Below are positions 11,801 to 24,011 of a DNA stretch of 64,000 nt, in pieces. The position numbers were made by a program, and so were the translations under genes. This stretch comes from Multifurca ochricompacta (lineage: Eukaryota > Basidiomycota > Agaricomycetes > Russulales > Russulaceae), in contig WTXG01000083.1 in assembly GCA_022496185.1 (NCBI GenBank), positions 62,001 through 126,000 of the forward strand. The letters run 5' to 3'. The number at the start of each line of letters is the position of its first letter. Within the stretch, counting starts at the first letter, position 1. The notes below the pieces were generated by a model that saw nothing but the letters and a program-made list of their open reading frames with translations, was not told the DNA's origin and did not search any database.

Positions 11801-14000
11801 CTCTTCATGCCTAGTTGTTCGCTTCCCGTATCGCTAGAATGATGAGATTAAAATTTGAAACTCGCATACATGGAGAATGATCAAACCCGAGAACAGTGAC
11901 GTGACATTCCCCCTCCGCCCACTAGGTCATGTGCGTTGGCAAAGTGAGAGGAATGAAGGAATGGAAGTGACGCCCCCTTACGCAAAGCGTGTTCTTAAAA
12001 GGAAACACGGGGCTTACTGGCGCTCAGAGTGATAGAAATATTCGCAGCGTTGCGGAACGTCCTTTGGCTTATTTCTGTTCTTGTGAGCGTTCTACAACGA
12101 GTCGACAGCGTGCGTGCGATGGATCCTCTAGTTGTTTACGTGGAACGCCCGCCCAGGCGTTCCCACATACTGGTAAAGGCCATGTGTCAACGTTTCGTGT
12201 CTGCTTTAACCAGTCGTTAGAGCTTCTTCGGTCATGCCTCTAACAGAATCTCAAAGGAGGAGTCGGAATGCATAAGCCCCGATATGCCACAAGAATATGA
12301 ATATGCGCACGCTACCTACTAGATACAGGCGAATGGATGAAAAGCGCCGTATTACTGGCAATAACATTTTTAATATCAGCGGCAGTTTATGCGGGGATAA
12401 AAACCAGGCTTGCGGGGCAGCTATTACCTTGAATGATCGAGAGTATATCCATACTTGCTGGTGTGGGACTGGATAAGGACCTTAGGGATCAGAAGCAGCC
12501 TTTGCACTTAATGATAATTCGCTTGTTAATAGCTTAGCTTCATTGATGATATTATGCACAAAACACCTTGTAAAAGAGAGTGGTGGTTGCGGTGCAAGCG
12601 ACACCAGTGTGTGAGTGTGTGTTCAATGGAACCAACCCGCACGGCCACCCCGAGGAAGGATCGAGGCGGTTTGCCGAATCCCAAAGAACGGCGGCGACAA
12701 TAAACATTCCGTAAGGCACTAGTTTCAAGTCCCGAAAGCGTTCCAGTTCAGAATAATATGAAGTTCTAGTGTGGGTCAAAGTTCAGAATTCATGGCCCAA
12801 TGCGTTCTCGATCACATTTAGTGGAAGAGTGATTATTGATAATGTCCACGCCATGCACGCGTCGAAAAAGAAAGTATCGCCGAGGGGGTCGGCGCTTCAT
12901 GGATGAAGTTACCAACAACTGTAGAAACCTTTGCCGCGACGTCAATCGCGAGTAGAGATACTCGCCATAGGTCCTCCCAGGCACGCAGAGTAGAAGCGGA
13001 GCAGGTCCTTATAGAAATTTGTCTGACGGTTAGAACCCCGTGGGGATAGTTATTAAATCCATGGCACTTTGGGGCTATACTAGGTTATAGCCTCGTCTTC
13101 TCATAATTGTTAAGTTAAGGCACGATAAAATGTAGAAGGGTGCAGCGACACACGTTCCATGTATGGTTATGGGTATCGAAGATATTCGAATCAAACATCC
13201 GGACTAGTCTTCATATCGAGATCGAATTCCTTTACAACGCAAGCGCATAGCGCCCAAGGGGTTTTCTCCTCTCCAGTCCAGTTCTCCAGAGTGCCAGTGC
13301 AATGACGCCGAGCGTGAGAAGATGATAAGCGAAATCCATATAGAGACCTTAAGTGCCGCATTCCCCAGACGGCATGCGTAAGCCGCCAGTAAATATTGCC
13401 TCATTGCGACCCAGCGGCAATATGCTGCAGCCCCCATCATTCATTGTCGCGTCCCTTTTCTCCGTGGCCTTTTCTTGCTCATGAGATCAAACCTGGAAAA
13501 GCTAGAGTTAAATTTAAAGTATTGTTTTTGTGTGCATTCGTTTTTGAGTCGGTTTCCGTGTAAGTGGCTACGGGTATTTCGGCTTCGACTTAAGTATCAT
13601 ACACACCTATTTTAAGGGGCGTAAGGGAGAGTTACTCTTGGGGTTCGCTGAGGATATCGTTCGCCGCAGCTGACATGGGTGGAGGGGTGGCCGCGTGTCA
13701 TGTTCCCGTTCCCACGGACTGGCCAACGACTCGCATAAGTTACCTATCCGAACCCAGTTGGTGAATCTCCATATGATTTACTGCTTACCTACCGTATCTG
13801 TATGTTTTCTTTGCCCTATCATCACCCTCGTACGTCCAGCTCGCTCTTATTGCCCACTTTCATGGCCTTTGTGGCACGAACCAGTTGCGAACCCAGGGGT
13901 ACCAACGTTCCCGCGGATCGTTCACGTGTGTGATGGAGACAGTCTTGTACCAACTTCAAATCAATAACCCTCGTCCACAGCTCGAAACCCAGCGCCCACC
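8841..14000. other. 5.2 kb without a convincing gene
   Basis: No reading frame has a recognisable domain or an exon chain I can support. There is a (GTC)n microsatellite at 9311-9336. Short open frames (for example 9916-10194 and 13204-13440, both minus) show no family motif. The stretch may hold decayed genes or unrecognised mobile DNA, but I saw no terminal repeats. Confidence 0.4.
9311..9336. repeat. (GTC)n microsatellite
   Basis: Eight to nine perfect GTC units directly downstream of the acyltransferase region. There is no coding context. Confidence 0.85.
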
Positions 14001-15707
14001 ATGTCTCCTCGTCTCCTGGACCTCTCCACTGAACTCGTAATCCAAATCCTCGCTCACTTATCCTCGCACGATATCGGCGCCTGCGCACAAACTTCTCGGA
14101 GACTTCGCAACATTATCTCTAGTTCTCAGTATCTGCAATATCTCGTACGAACGGAGGTAGCAGGCGTGCACGACCCATTTTTTCCTGGCCTCTCGATACA
14201 TGAACGAATCTCCGTCTTGGAAAAATGGGAACGCGCGTGGCATGGTTTGGATCTCCGCCAACCCGCTCTGCAGTGCATAGTTCCGAGAGACATCTCTGTC
14301 AGTGTCTTACATTACGAAATACATGGCGGGTACTTGGTCGCTACTCGCCGGTTCCCAGCAGACGATCGCCCAATGGGTTATAGCTATATTGATCTGGATG
14401 ACGTAGTTCGGAATGGCCACGCAGTGTGGAATAACATCGATCTCCTTCAATCGTTGTCTGTGTTTGCATATTGCTTCAATGTCGAAGAATATAACTTGGC
14501 GGTGATGCTAGTTTTGTGCGGGGCCACTCTTTCCTGCTGCTTATCCGCACAACTGACACTCCCTGGAACAGCAATCCAGAAGAGGACCCAGAACCCCACG
14601 GTTCACTCCGGCTGGTAGACTTTAGCAAAGGTACAGATCACCCTCTCGCTTCCTCTCCAAACATACCGCTGCAGTTTGAGGGAAAGAAAATGAGCATCTA
14701 TGATGCATACGACGTGCACATGGAGGTAGCCGGCGACAACGTTATTGTGATGATTACGCAAGCTAGGGCTCTGCCCGACTTGATATTTCTGGTGGGGTGG
14801 AAATTGGGAAATGTGTCTCTTGTAAGGTTATCACGTCCTTCCGCACTAATCAATAAGCCGACCTCTACTTCCAGATCCTAACTGCTCCAGATCTCACGTA
14901 TGCATCTTCGTTTGCTCTCATCAACACGGAATCTCTCGCACTCGTCAACTTACAGACCAACACCCTGGAAATTCATCGCATAGTTGGTGGTGCCAGCTGT
15001 AAGCTGCAGAGGGTTGGGCAGTTGTGCTTACCTTTCCCAAAACGGGCATCCAACCGCTTTCTGCATCATTCCGTCTAGCACAAGCTTTCCCTGCGATGTG
15101 CTCGGCACGTTCTCAATGCCTCCCGTTTCAACCTTCTACAGATGCCTGCCTGGTTGGATTGACCGCGGTCCTTGCGGCCCAAGATGGTTCGATAAAATTT
15201 TACTGGCTTGCGACGCGGCGTGATTACTTTTACTCTCTTACGAAGACGGGCCGCGATTCCGATGATACTCCAACCCCATGGGAAACGTGGAGCCAACGTA
15301 CAGCATGTTGTGTCGAGTTGGAACATCCACTAGCTGCGCCCATCCCGGCTGGGGCACGGTGGCTAGTGCACTCACAGCCGCTGGTCGTTCGTGAGTTTGG
15401 TCTATCGCGTTCACAGAGAATTCAAGCGGACCGGAGGACATACCACGACGACAACGCTGGCAACGCGATTCCTTGCGATGCTCTTCAAGATGTTTTCGCT
15501 TCGCAGCTGCCTTACTTTGATATTATCAGCGTAGGAGAGAGGAAATATCAGTCGGTAACAGCTGATTATGAGTGGGTGGTCGGGATGAATGAAGACGTAC
15601 GTTCCACACTTCTCTGCGCATGCCCTATGTTATCTCATTTACCGCTGGCGTAGACCGATGGATTTTCCAGGAGGATTCATCGTATCGATATTCACCACGT
15701 AGTATAG
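14001..15707 (+). CDS. F-box protein, paralog 2
   Basis: The same family as the genes at 3362 and 33003. The F-box is at residues about 4-44 (LLDLSTELVIQILAHLSSHD onward), presumably for Skp1 binding. Exons are 14001-14515, 14572-14821, 14875-15596 and 15654-15707, with the same three intron positions and phases as its paralogs. Shared landmarks are the EYNL segment before intron 1, the LRLVDFS-x-G-x-x-HPLA block after it, YASSFALIN at the start of exon 3 and a short last exon ending in IDIHHVV. One base appears missing near 15030-15042, in the CCCAAAA run, at almost the same place as the break in paralog 1. With one base added the exons total 1542 nt (513 residues). The substrate is unknown. 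Confidence 0.85.
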
Positions 15708-15750
15708 TTTTCTGACAGACTTTTTTAGATTTGTTTTCGTCATGGGATAA

Positions 15751-15775
15751 TATCTATCTATCTATCTATCTATCT
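15751..15775. repeat. (ATCT)n microsatellite
   Basis: About six tetranucleotide units just after the stop of F-box gene 2. Confidence 0.85.
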
Positions 15776-17004
15776 CTGTATTTGGATCATGTTGACTTTG
15801 ACGCAGTAGTAATACTTCTAGACCAACTCTGGTCCCTCGCCACACAAGAAAGCACCCCTCCCCCCCCCTACCCCCCGCGCGCCTTCCGTCTGTGGACGAG
15901 GGTATTGCTTGACACCGAGCACCATCGCCGCAAGAGAGGAAGCGTACTCGCCGTGTTTATGTACTCTCATTATGAGCAGCTGGGTGCGTGACGGGGTGCC
16001 TGGAGAAAAAGATCGCACCAAACTATTACATCGTCGATATCTCTCGCTTCGCCGTACTCGCTTTAGGTCTTCGTTGTTCCTCCCACCCTTTTACATCCCG
16101 GAACACGCCACTACGCCTCACCTTTTGCCCAAGTCGAGGAAGAAGCGCCCGCGTTCCTGACAACATCATTCATTTCATTTCCTCCTCTTTTGGGAGGTGT
16201 TGATAGGCTTGAGGTGACTGACCAACGTATGTTATATCAGACACGAGGAGGAAAAGAAATCACTCGTTGATCTGCCGTCCTCTGGCAAAGGGAGGGAAGT
16301 CGAAGTAAAACGGCTACTACTGCCCGCTTCCTTATAGACCGAGTTTAGCGGGGTCATGCACTTTTGACAGGCTCGGAAGAAGGGAGCAGCCGGGCAGAGT
16401 GGAGTAAAGCGACACAACGGGTTCTATAAAACGCCGAAAACTTGCAGGTCTAAATGAATCACTTATCACACTGACAAACTAGTTGCAGGGCCAGGCTTAA
16501 CCAAAGTGCATGGTCCTCCTTGATCAAAAGAAAGCATGGGATGACTGAGAGGGTGGGCTATTTGCTGAGAATCACCACCGCCTTACAATGTTTGGGTTGA
16601 AGAAGAGCGAGTTCTATGGCTAATACATTTTATGGCCGAGTTGCCCACTGCTTACTTGTTTTGACATTGTTTTAAACAATTGGGCCGAGGTGCACGACAT
16701 TATTATGTCGCAATTCTATTTTACTCGTTTTATAGGAGGGAGGAAGGAGGGGGGGCGTGGGGGGTGGTGGTGGTGGTAGTAGTTGTGAAAGTGGTCTCTT
16801 GAATTGATGTACGCTGCGACTCTTGAGGTGCACGATATGATGTGAGCACTTTTTACGCAAGGCCTGCGATTGCCCAGTGTTCAAGGATGTTTCAGGCTAA
16901 TGGCTAATAATTCCCGCCGCTGCTAAATTTCGCAAACTTTTCGCAACTTTTGGAAACGACCGGGTGAGTTCAGAGCTGAATCTGTTCGTTCGATTTTTTT
17001 TTTC

Positions 17005-17095
17005 TTGGTTTGGTTTGGATTTTGGTTTGGACTTTGGGTTTGAGGTTTGGGTTTGAGGTTTGAGGTTTGAGGTTCGAGGTTTAGGTTAGGTTTAG
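17005..17095. repeat. Degenerate TTTGG/TTTGAGG tandem array
   Basis: About 90 bases of imperfect TTTGGT, TTTGGG and TTTGAGG units grading into TTAGGTTTAG. It superficially resembles telomeric sequence but is too irregular and internal to be a telomere. Confidence 0.6.
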
Positions 17096-17799
17096 AATCT
17101 CAGTTCAGTTTGGATCGCGTTCGGACCGCTGCGGGACCGCGGCTGCGAAGTAAAAGTGAAGTGATGACGACACACTCGTGAACGCGATAAAATTCCTATG
17201 TTAAGAGATTATACCAGTGTGTGTGTGTGTGTGTGGGAAATAGTAAATGTGTATATAAAAATAATAGAATAAAAGGAATTGCAACTTGGCCATAAGTTTT
17301 CCCCCTCCCCCCCTTAGCTTGATACCTCTTTACGTGTTATGTAAGGTTCGTTATGTACGTATTACTAGCAGTTCTTGGCGTCACCTCGTCCCAGGAACAA
17401 AAGTGTAGGTTGGTGGGATTCATTAGATCAACAAACGATAAATGTTTTTTTATGGTTTCATGAATTCTCACGTATCTCTCGATCCCTCCCCCTTCTTTCC
17501 TAGCGCTCGTTCGTTTCGGAGTTTGGGTACTATTATGACGCCAAGTCCCACGCGGCAGATCTTCTACTTCGTAATAAGAGGACGAATTTTTTGTTTTTTT
17601 TGTTTTTTGACTAGTGTCAAAAACCATTCATTAATTTGTTTTCATTTAGTCATGACAACCATAGAAGCTGCAAAGTCGTTTGGACGGTTAAACACCCATT
17701 TCAATGTGTGCCCGGCCTCAGCGGAGTGTTACTAGGTACCCTATCATCTCTGAGAAACCAATTAACCCTCCCTCCCCCCCCCACGCCTTTTCTTTTTTT

Positions 17800-20778
17800 T
17801 CACCTGCGATTTCGGCTTTGTCCCGCCCCTCCTCCTCCCACTTGACCCATCGTCGTAGACGCACGCTTCATTTCCTCTTCGTCCAGGCCGGCTTCTGCCA
17901 GGATTCTTTCAACTTCTTCTAAAATGGGCTTATACGTGCCATAATGCTCTTCTGCGAGCGAGAAGCCGTCGCGTCGCAAAAGTTTTCCTCGATTGTCACT
18001 GTTCTCGCGCGCCTTCTGAGCCCAATACTCGCCTGTATATTAAGGGGTCAGATAAGATAAATCCTCCCTCTCCCCCCCCCCCCCCGCCCGTTGAGAGAGT
18101 CGTTAATCATGGATGTTCAGACGAGCTGCGCGTTTGCTGGGAAAGCAAAAAAAAAAAAAAAAAGAGGTACTTACGAGAGCGGGTGTAGAAGACGGCAAGC
18201 GTTTCGCCTGGAAGAGGTGTGCTGATGACGTCCTCCTCGGAACGTTTGATGTCATTGGAAATTCCCATGAAAGCCGTCGCCTGGTCGTGCAATGAAAGCT
18301 TCGACTCCAGCACGTCAATGAGCGGTTCAGTGCATATCTCTTCTCTCGCATGACACCTACCGACTTCTCGGTCGATTCATCTACGACATCTGTTGGTTCT
18401 GAGGCTTGGGCTTCCTCGTCGCCACCTGACGACATCCCTTCCACGTCCTTGTCTTCATCTATGTCACTGTCTTCTCCATCTTCTCCATCATCTTCCTCAC
18501 CACTACTACTCTCGTCATCACCCTCTGGAGGTATAATCACGTCACTCTTCTTCAGGCAGACATAGCGGTCCATCTTATCAAGAGCGAGGGCGTAGAAATC
18601 ATCGAGTGTATATTCGCGAGAACCTCTTTCGAAGATGCCACCGTAACTGTAGCCATGGAAGTCGGTCTCAAGTTGGGTTGGCGAAGTGGGGGGGGGGAAA
18701 TACGAAGTGACGTACATGTAAAGGGTGTTGCGCAAAACGGTAAGCATCGCATTGTACCGCGGCATGGCGTGGAAAGTAGTGGATCATCGGGGTCTGGTTC
18801 TAATTCTGGCTCCAGAGCTGCTATTTTTTGATGATGATGATGATAATGATGGTCTTCTTCGTCTTGCTCATCACCATCACCTTGATGAATCCAATCCTTC
18901 TTTCTTCTCCCGCCTTTTTTCTTTGGCGCTTTAAGCATCATCGATACCCACTTGCCGTTCCCCGTCACCTGATACCCGTTCCTATCACGTGCAAGGGTGG
19001 GAACGATGTTGGCGCTAAAAAGTTATAAATAAATAATAAATAAATAGTCTTACAAATCATTCCAGAAGACACTCTTCAGTGTCTCTTCGTCCGAATCTTC
19101 GTCAGTCACGCCGCCAAATAGCACGCCCATCCCTTTAGTGGCCCAAAGTGCCATCGTTGCCCCCGATCTTAATGCAGGAGCATATGCAGTTGAAGGGCGC
19201 TTGCGGCGCTCCCACTTTGCAACTAACGGATCGAATTTAGCTTTGCTGGAGGTGACCCCTTCAGGCGCCGTTGCGAGCGAGAGGCTATTACAATAAAATG
19301 AGTCAAAATAGATTAGATCAGTATCTCTTGTGAAGGAACAGACCGAAGGAGCCAGGTATCATCTAGCATGACACCAATAGGACGTTTGCCCTTTGTGTAT
19401 TCTTTACAATAACCTCCTATATTTTTTTCTGTGGTGTCAGCCCGGAAAAGGAAGGTCGCAATCAGTAGAATTGTACCATGAAGGATAACACCATCAAGAG
19501 TGGGGATAAATGAGAAACCGCTTCTTGGGCTGGTAGGTTTCGGGTGTAAATAGCCAGCCAATTAACTCAAGATTTCATCAATCATCTTACGATGGTCGAC
19601 GCTCGTTAGGGTCCTTGAATTCTATCTGCTGCCACTTGTACTCCTGGATGTTGAATACCCAAAGATCGTTCATGTATCGTGCTAACCCAAACGTCCACTT
19701 CGAAGCGTACTCGCAGATTTTCATTATAAAAGAACTTACTAGTGATGCCTGGGTCATAAAACCCACCGAAGAGAACAATATAGTGTTTCCACAAAGCCAT
19801 TCTAGGGTTAACGCGCTCGATTAAAATGGGGAGATGTAATAAATTTTTTTAAAAAAATAAAAAAAAACACTGGAAAGCTGACCGGTGTCCCGAACGCGCC
19901 GAAGGGCGAACTTTGGTTTCGATCCGATCCCAAGAGCGTGTTGTGATATCGAAGCACCAAAAGTCGCGAAAATGGTGAAATGTGTTCTGATACAGAGACG
20001 AAAATTCACCGCCTGATATAAAAATAAAATAAAAAATCGAAGGTGAGGTTGTTTTGGCAAGGTAAAGGAAGAAGAGTGTTGTTGTTGTCGACAGACCGAA
20101 GAGGAAGAGCTTCCCACCTCCCACAGGAGAAGCGACGACGGCGTGGGCAGACCGTGGACCCGGACAAGTCGGAGAAACGAATTTTCGCCATTCATCCTAT
20201 TTGTAAAATTCTTTCAATATTTCATGCCAGCCTAGCCAAAAGACACACACACACACACACACACTCACCTTCTCAGGAGAATACCGAAATACGTCGTTGT
20301 AGAAATACTAGTGACGTGAACGATTAAGTTTTTATCTTTAATATTTTTTTGAATGGCGTTTTTTTACCGCTTTCCCATCTTGACTGAAGAACTCTCCTCC
20401 GATGCACCACAGATAATCACCGCTAGGACAGGCCGTGAGTGTCGCGTTGGCTCTTCGACTCGGTGGACCTTCGACAAGTTCTTCTGTAACGGCGTGTGAC
20501 TCTTCCCACTCTCGGCGGATCTATTAGAAAAGAATTATTTAGGAAAGAAGATAAATCCCCCCCCCCCCTCCTCCTCCTCCTCCTCCTCCTCCTCCCGAAG
20601 AAACACATATTACATTCTCGAGGATCGCTTCGAGGTCCTGATCGTCGTTCAGTTCATCCTTTCCCTTACCCAATTTCTTTTTTTCTTTGCGCTCCGTCTT
20701 TTGAACCGCTCTGACTTTCTTTGCCGCTTTTGCGACCGCCTTTGATGTCTGTGCGTTCAATACCTTTTTCTTTCCCAT
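17800..20778 (-). CDS. Kelch-repeat protein, KLHDC4/Kel3-like
   Basis: A conserved eukaryotic kelch beta-propeller protein resembling human KLHDC4 and yeast Kel3; its molecular role is poorly defined. Thirteen exons, in transcript order: 20614-20778, 20368-20520, 20269-20307, 20097-20196, 19883-20012, 19740-19801, 19591-19681, 19477-19523, 19344-19428, 19054-19284, 18716-19014, 18175-18646, 17800-18032. The N-terminus is the lysine-rich MGKKKVLNAQTSKAVAKAAKK. Kelch signatures follow: FGGEFSS, HHFRDFWCFD, YIVLFGGFYD, YMNDLWVFN, DTWLLR, VLFGGV and IYGGIFERGSREYTLDDFYA. An acidic Ser-rich linker comes next, then the family C-terminus (LLRRDGFSLAEEHYGTYKPI). One base appears missing near 18768-18779 (T run) and another near 18335-18348 (A run). 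With both added the total is 2109 nt (702 residues). Two introns carry long C/G or A tracts. Confidence 0.92.
20244..20265. repeat. (CA)n microsatellite in a kelch-gene intron
   Basis: A perfect dinucleotide run just inside the donor end of intron 3 of the minus-strand kelch gene. Confidence 0.8.
20555..20595. repeat. C-tract plus (CTC)n in kelch intron 1
   Basis: A run of C followed by about eight CTC units inside the first intron of the kelch gene; on the transcript it reads as GGA repeats. Confidence 0.8.
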
Positions 20779-21561
20779 GAACAGAAAATTTTGAGAATCT
20801 TATCAAGGAAAAGAGAAAAAGTGTGAAGTGTGAAGAAGAGCTTTTTTTTATCATCTACTCATGGAGAGCTAGCAGCAGCACTAAAGGTGGTCCGGAACGG
20901 GCCGGAGATGATAAATCCGATCAAGCCGGTCCGGAATCGAATCATCGAAAATTAATGAACCTTCCACTTGGTCATATTCCTCTTAGCCCCAAATCCCCGG
21001 GGAGGGGGTGAGCGGGTGTCAAAAAAGGTACTCAGGAATTACTTCCAAAAAAAGAAAAAGACAATTCCGACGAGAACACGCAGGAAGGAGAGCGAAACGC
21101 GCGCGCGCGCGCGTGTCACTTGTATTGCTGAAGGGTTACTTCTCCAACCGTGTCACCCACCCCCCCCACCCTCCCTCGCATAAATGTTCTTATTTTTTTT
21201 TTTTTTTTTGTTTGCATCGCCGCTGTCGTCCCATGTAGGGTTCTTCTCTTAGGCAAACTCCGGATCCATTCTGACAGCGGCGCAGTTCCTTAGAAGAAAA
21301 AAAAGACGACCTTCGTTCTTCTTCGCGAGCGAGAGTAACCGGAGAACCATATATACGACTTCGAGAGCTAGCGCCTGCCTACTGGCTTTTGATAAGTGAA
21401 AACAAAAACAGAAACAAAAACAAAAACAAAAACAAAAAAAACGACATTGGATGATGTCTTGTAGGGGTTAACAACAACAAAAACGCACACACACACACAC
21501 TCACTCTCGTGGCATTTTAGTTTGCGGCGAAGTCTCTACTAACCCCAGTCCTTGACACAAG

Positions 21562-21590
21562 TCCCTTCCCTTCCCTTCCCTTCCCTTCTC
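21562..21590. repeat. (CCCTT)n minisatellite
   Basis: About five perfect pentanucleotide units. Confidence 0.8.
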
Positions 21591-22423
21591 TTATCTTCTC
21601 TTCTTGTGCGGCGCAGGTTGTACGTAAGTAACAAGCGGATGCACATGAGTGCACCATGCCACAAGTGCTTGGCCTTACAGAAAGGTTGTCGCGACGATAC
21701 GTCCCCCTTTTCCCCCCCCCCTCCTCCCGAGTAAACACAAATCCGAGAGAGAAAGGGGGATTTTTGAACAATGTCCGTTTCGCGCGCGCTCGCCTTAATT
21801 TACACACATAAAAATAAAAATAAAAAACCCCCCCCTCCCCCCCGTGTGATGGGTAAAGTGGAGATATGGTTAGATTCCGTCAGTCATCCGTCCCACAACC
21901 ATCTCATCAAATTAGAAATGGAACTTCCCTCTCTCTGGCCAAGCTAAGCTACCTAGGCCTGTCACTTTTTTTTTTTTTTTTTGCGGGCCCGCTCCTCCAA
22001 CTTCCCAGGCGGTCGCGGCAACGCGGATAACCCTTCCGCCCCGGTCCGGCCCTGGCAGGGAAGGGGGGGGGGTTCTGTAATTCTTTCTGTATTTTTGTGT
22101 TCTGTTGCTCTTTATTCTTAATTAATTATGTGTGTGTGCCGCATTGTGTGCGCTGCCTTGGCACCCTCTTGTTTTCTCTTTTGCTTGTGTTACTACCCTG
22201 TCCTAATCAGGCAATCCATCCTCCTCCTCCTCGACACACACCAATACGCCGGAGGTCTTCATGCTTGCTTGCTTCGCTTGGGGGGGGGGGGGGGTATTTA
22301 TGAATGACACGATCTTTCTTTCTTTCTTTCTTTTTTTTTTTACTCTCTCTTTCTCTCTCTCAACGTTTAGTACCACAAGTTGAAATGGATATATAGACTT
22401 GATTCGCGTGCGGGGTGAATGAA

Positions 22424-22456
22424 TGGTATGGTATGGTATGGTATGGTATGGTATGT
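22424..22456. repeat. (ATGGT)n minisatellite
   Basis: Six pentanucleotide units in a non-coding stretch. Confidence 0.85.
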
Positions 22457-22698
22457 GCTGCTCAACAGTGGGTCCACCCATTACACAACCAATTCTCGTT
22501 ATCTCTCTCTCTCTCTCTCTACATGTATAAATATGGTAAAACCATGTCCTTATCACGTCAACCTCCCCCCTCCCCCCCCCCCCCCAAAGATAAGTGTAGA
22601 TCATGGGGAGCATACGAGCCAAGATGTGTGTGCTGCATGTGATATAGTACTGGAACTTGCGCCTTGGGTCGCCCTTAGTCGCTTACCGCCGATAATAT

Positions 22699-24011
22699 TT
22701 AGATCCGCGCTTCTCGCGCGATATACCGCTTCACTGACGTTGGTTCCCGGCCAAGAAGCCAACGTAGGGTATTTTGACTACCCGTCAGACCACTGCAAGG
22801 AGGTTTTTTTTTTTTTTAAATAAAAAAAAAAACCCCCCACCCACAACAAAAAGTTACGATTTCTTTCTCAAAAAAAAGAAAAGAAAGGCGAGAGAGAGAG
22901 GGGGGGGGAAGGGGGGAAATTTCTCAGGGACGTACTGTTCTTCATAATACAAGATCATGCGAGCCAAAGCATCGCAACCGTAAGCGTCTCTAAGACGTCC
23001 AGAATGCACTTGACGTTGGACGGCCAGATCACGATCAACACGCTCAATGTTGATCGGCATGCGAGCGCATTCGGTGAGCCATTGAGCCACGTCTCGATAT
23101 GATGCCACGTCCCCGATGAGCTCGTATCGCGTTCGAGCGTGAACGGAAGGACGAGCGCGCAAGATCGCAGCTGCGACGGCCGCCAAATCTGCAAGGTCGA
23201 GAAATCCGTGCGTGACAAGGGGGGAGAAGGGGACTTGGAGGTAGGCGAGTTGAAGAGCCGTTTTGACGGCTATGTTTTGCATCAGGTGTGCAGGCTTTTT
23301 GTTTTTTTTGTTTTTTTGTTTTTTTTTTTGATGATGACCGTATGACCGTATTGAATAAAAAAAAAAAAAACATGATCAGTTCAAGATTCCTCCTCCCGCT
23401 TCAAACGATCGCGATGGATTAGTTTTAAGTCACTTACCTGGAGTATAGTGTAATTTAAGCCAGACTCGAAGATGTATTCTTCCACCCTAAGGTTCGTCAA
23501 GCGCACACACAAACACAACACACACACAAAGCGTTTTTAGTCAGTTTCAACGTCGACAAATCCAAAATGCGTCTCTTTTTTTCTGTTTTTTTTTTTTTTT
23601 TTCGGGGGATGGGGTTCGAAAGGATGATAATACCCACTCGAGTTTAGAGCGATGATGAGGAAGCCGAGAGATATACGGATGAAGTACGCTGCAATAAACC
23701 AATTTCTCCACGTCCATCGCGCATGCCGAGTCGACGACGTTTTTGCCCATCTGAACTTCATTCGTCAACACGGGACCATTATAGAACACCACGCGGGCTC
23801 CATTGAGGGCGTTTCGAAGTGAGAGCGGATCGAGGAGATCGGCGACCGCGGTGGACACGTTCGGGCGATTCATAAAAAGTTCCTGCAGACGCGTCCTGGC
23901 CGCGTTTGTATGGGCTACCAGACGGATAGAAGGGGGTCGAGGAAAGGAAAGCAAGGAATTGATGACAAAGGTGTTGGTACGGGAAGTGGCAGGGATAATT
24001 ACAATTGTCAT
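22699..24011 (-). CDS. NmrA-like NAD(P)-binding protein
   Basis: An NmrA-like atypical short-chain dehydrogenase, probably a cytosolic NAD(P)(H)-binding reductase or redox-sensing regulator. Exons in transcript order are 23638-24011, 23438-23486, 22936-23294 and 22699-22792, total 876 nt (291 residues), with no frame break. The Rossmann start reads VIIPATSRTNTFVINSLL, so the usual GxxGxxG glycines are absent. Family blocks follow: LVYCSVLHPYISRLPHHRSK, the VEEYIFESGLNYTILQ strand-helix, PAHLMQN, THGFLDLADLAAVAAAIL and, in the last exon, LRWLLGREPTSVKRYIAR. Introns contain long A or T tracts near the acceptors. The substrate is not predictable. It lies alone between repeat-rich gaps with no co-oriented partner. 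Confidence 0.9.

Larger units (their letters stand above)
15708..17799. other. Intergenic region with simple repeats
   Basis: No gene recognised. It holds an (ATCT)n tract (15751-15775), a G/T-rich TTTGAGG/TTTGGG-like array (about 17005-17095) and a (GT)n tract (about 17216-17235). The right end is the downstream region of the kelch gene. Confidence 0.45.
20779..22698. other. Intergenic region rich in homopolymers and microsatellites
   Basis: No gene recognised. It contains AAAAAC repeats (about 21408-21440), (CCCTT)n (21562-21590), (TTTC)n (about 22311-22335), (ATGGT)n (22424-22456), (TC)n (about 22503-22520) and several C/G runs of 10 or more. Confidence 0.5.

Noticed and set aside
13204..13440. 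Minus-strand open frame of 78 codons
   Set aside because: No family motif, splice context or promoter; likely chance.
18781..20778. Several separate minus-strand genes
   Set aside because: The pieces form one kelch protein with consistent intron phases over 13 exons.
23487..23637. Frame error in the NmrA-like gene
   Set aside because: Choosing the donor GTGGGT after KL plus two bases of the next codon restores the frame exactly.
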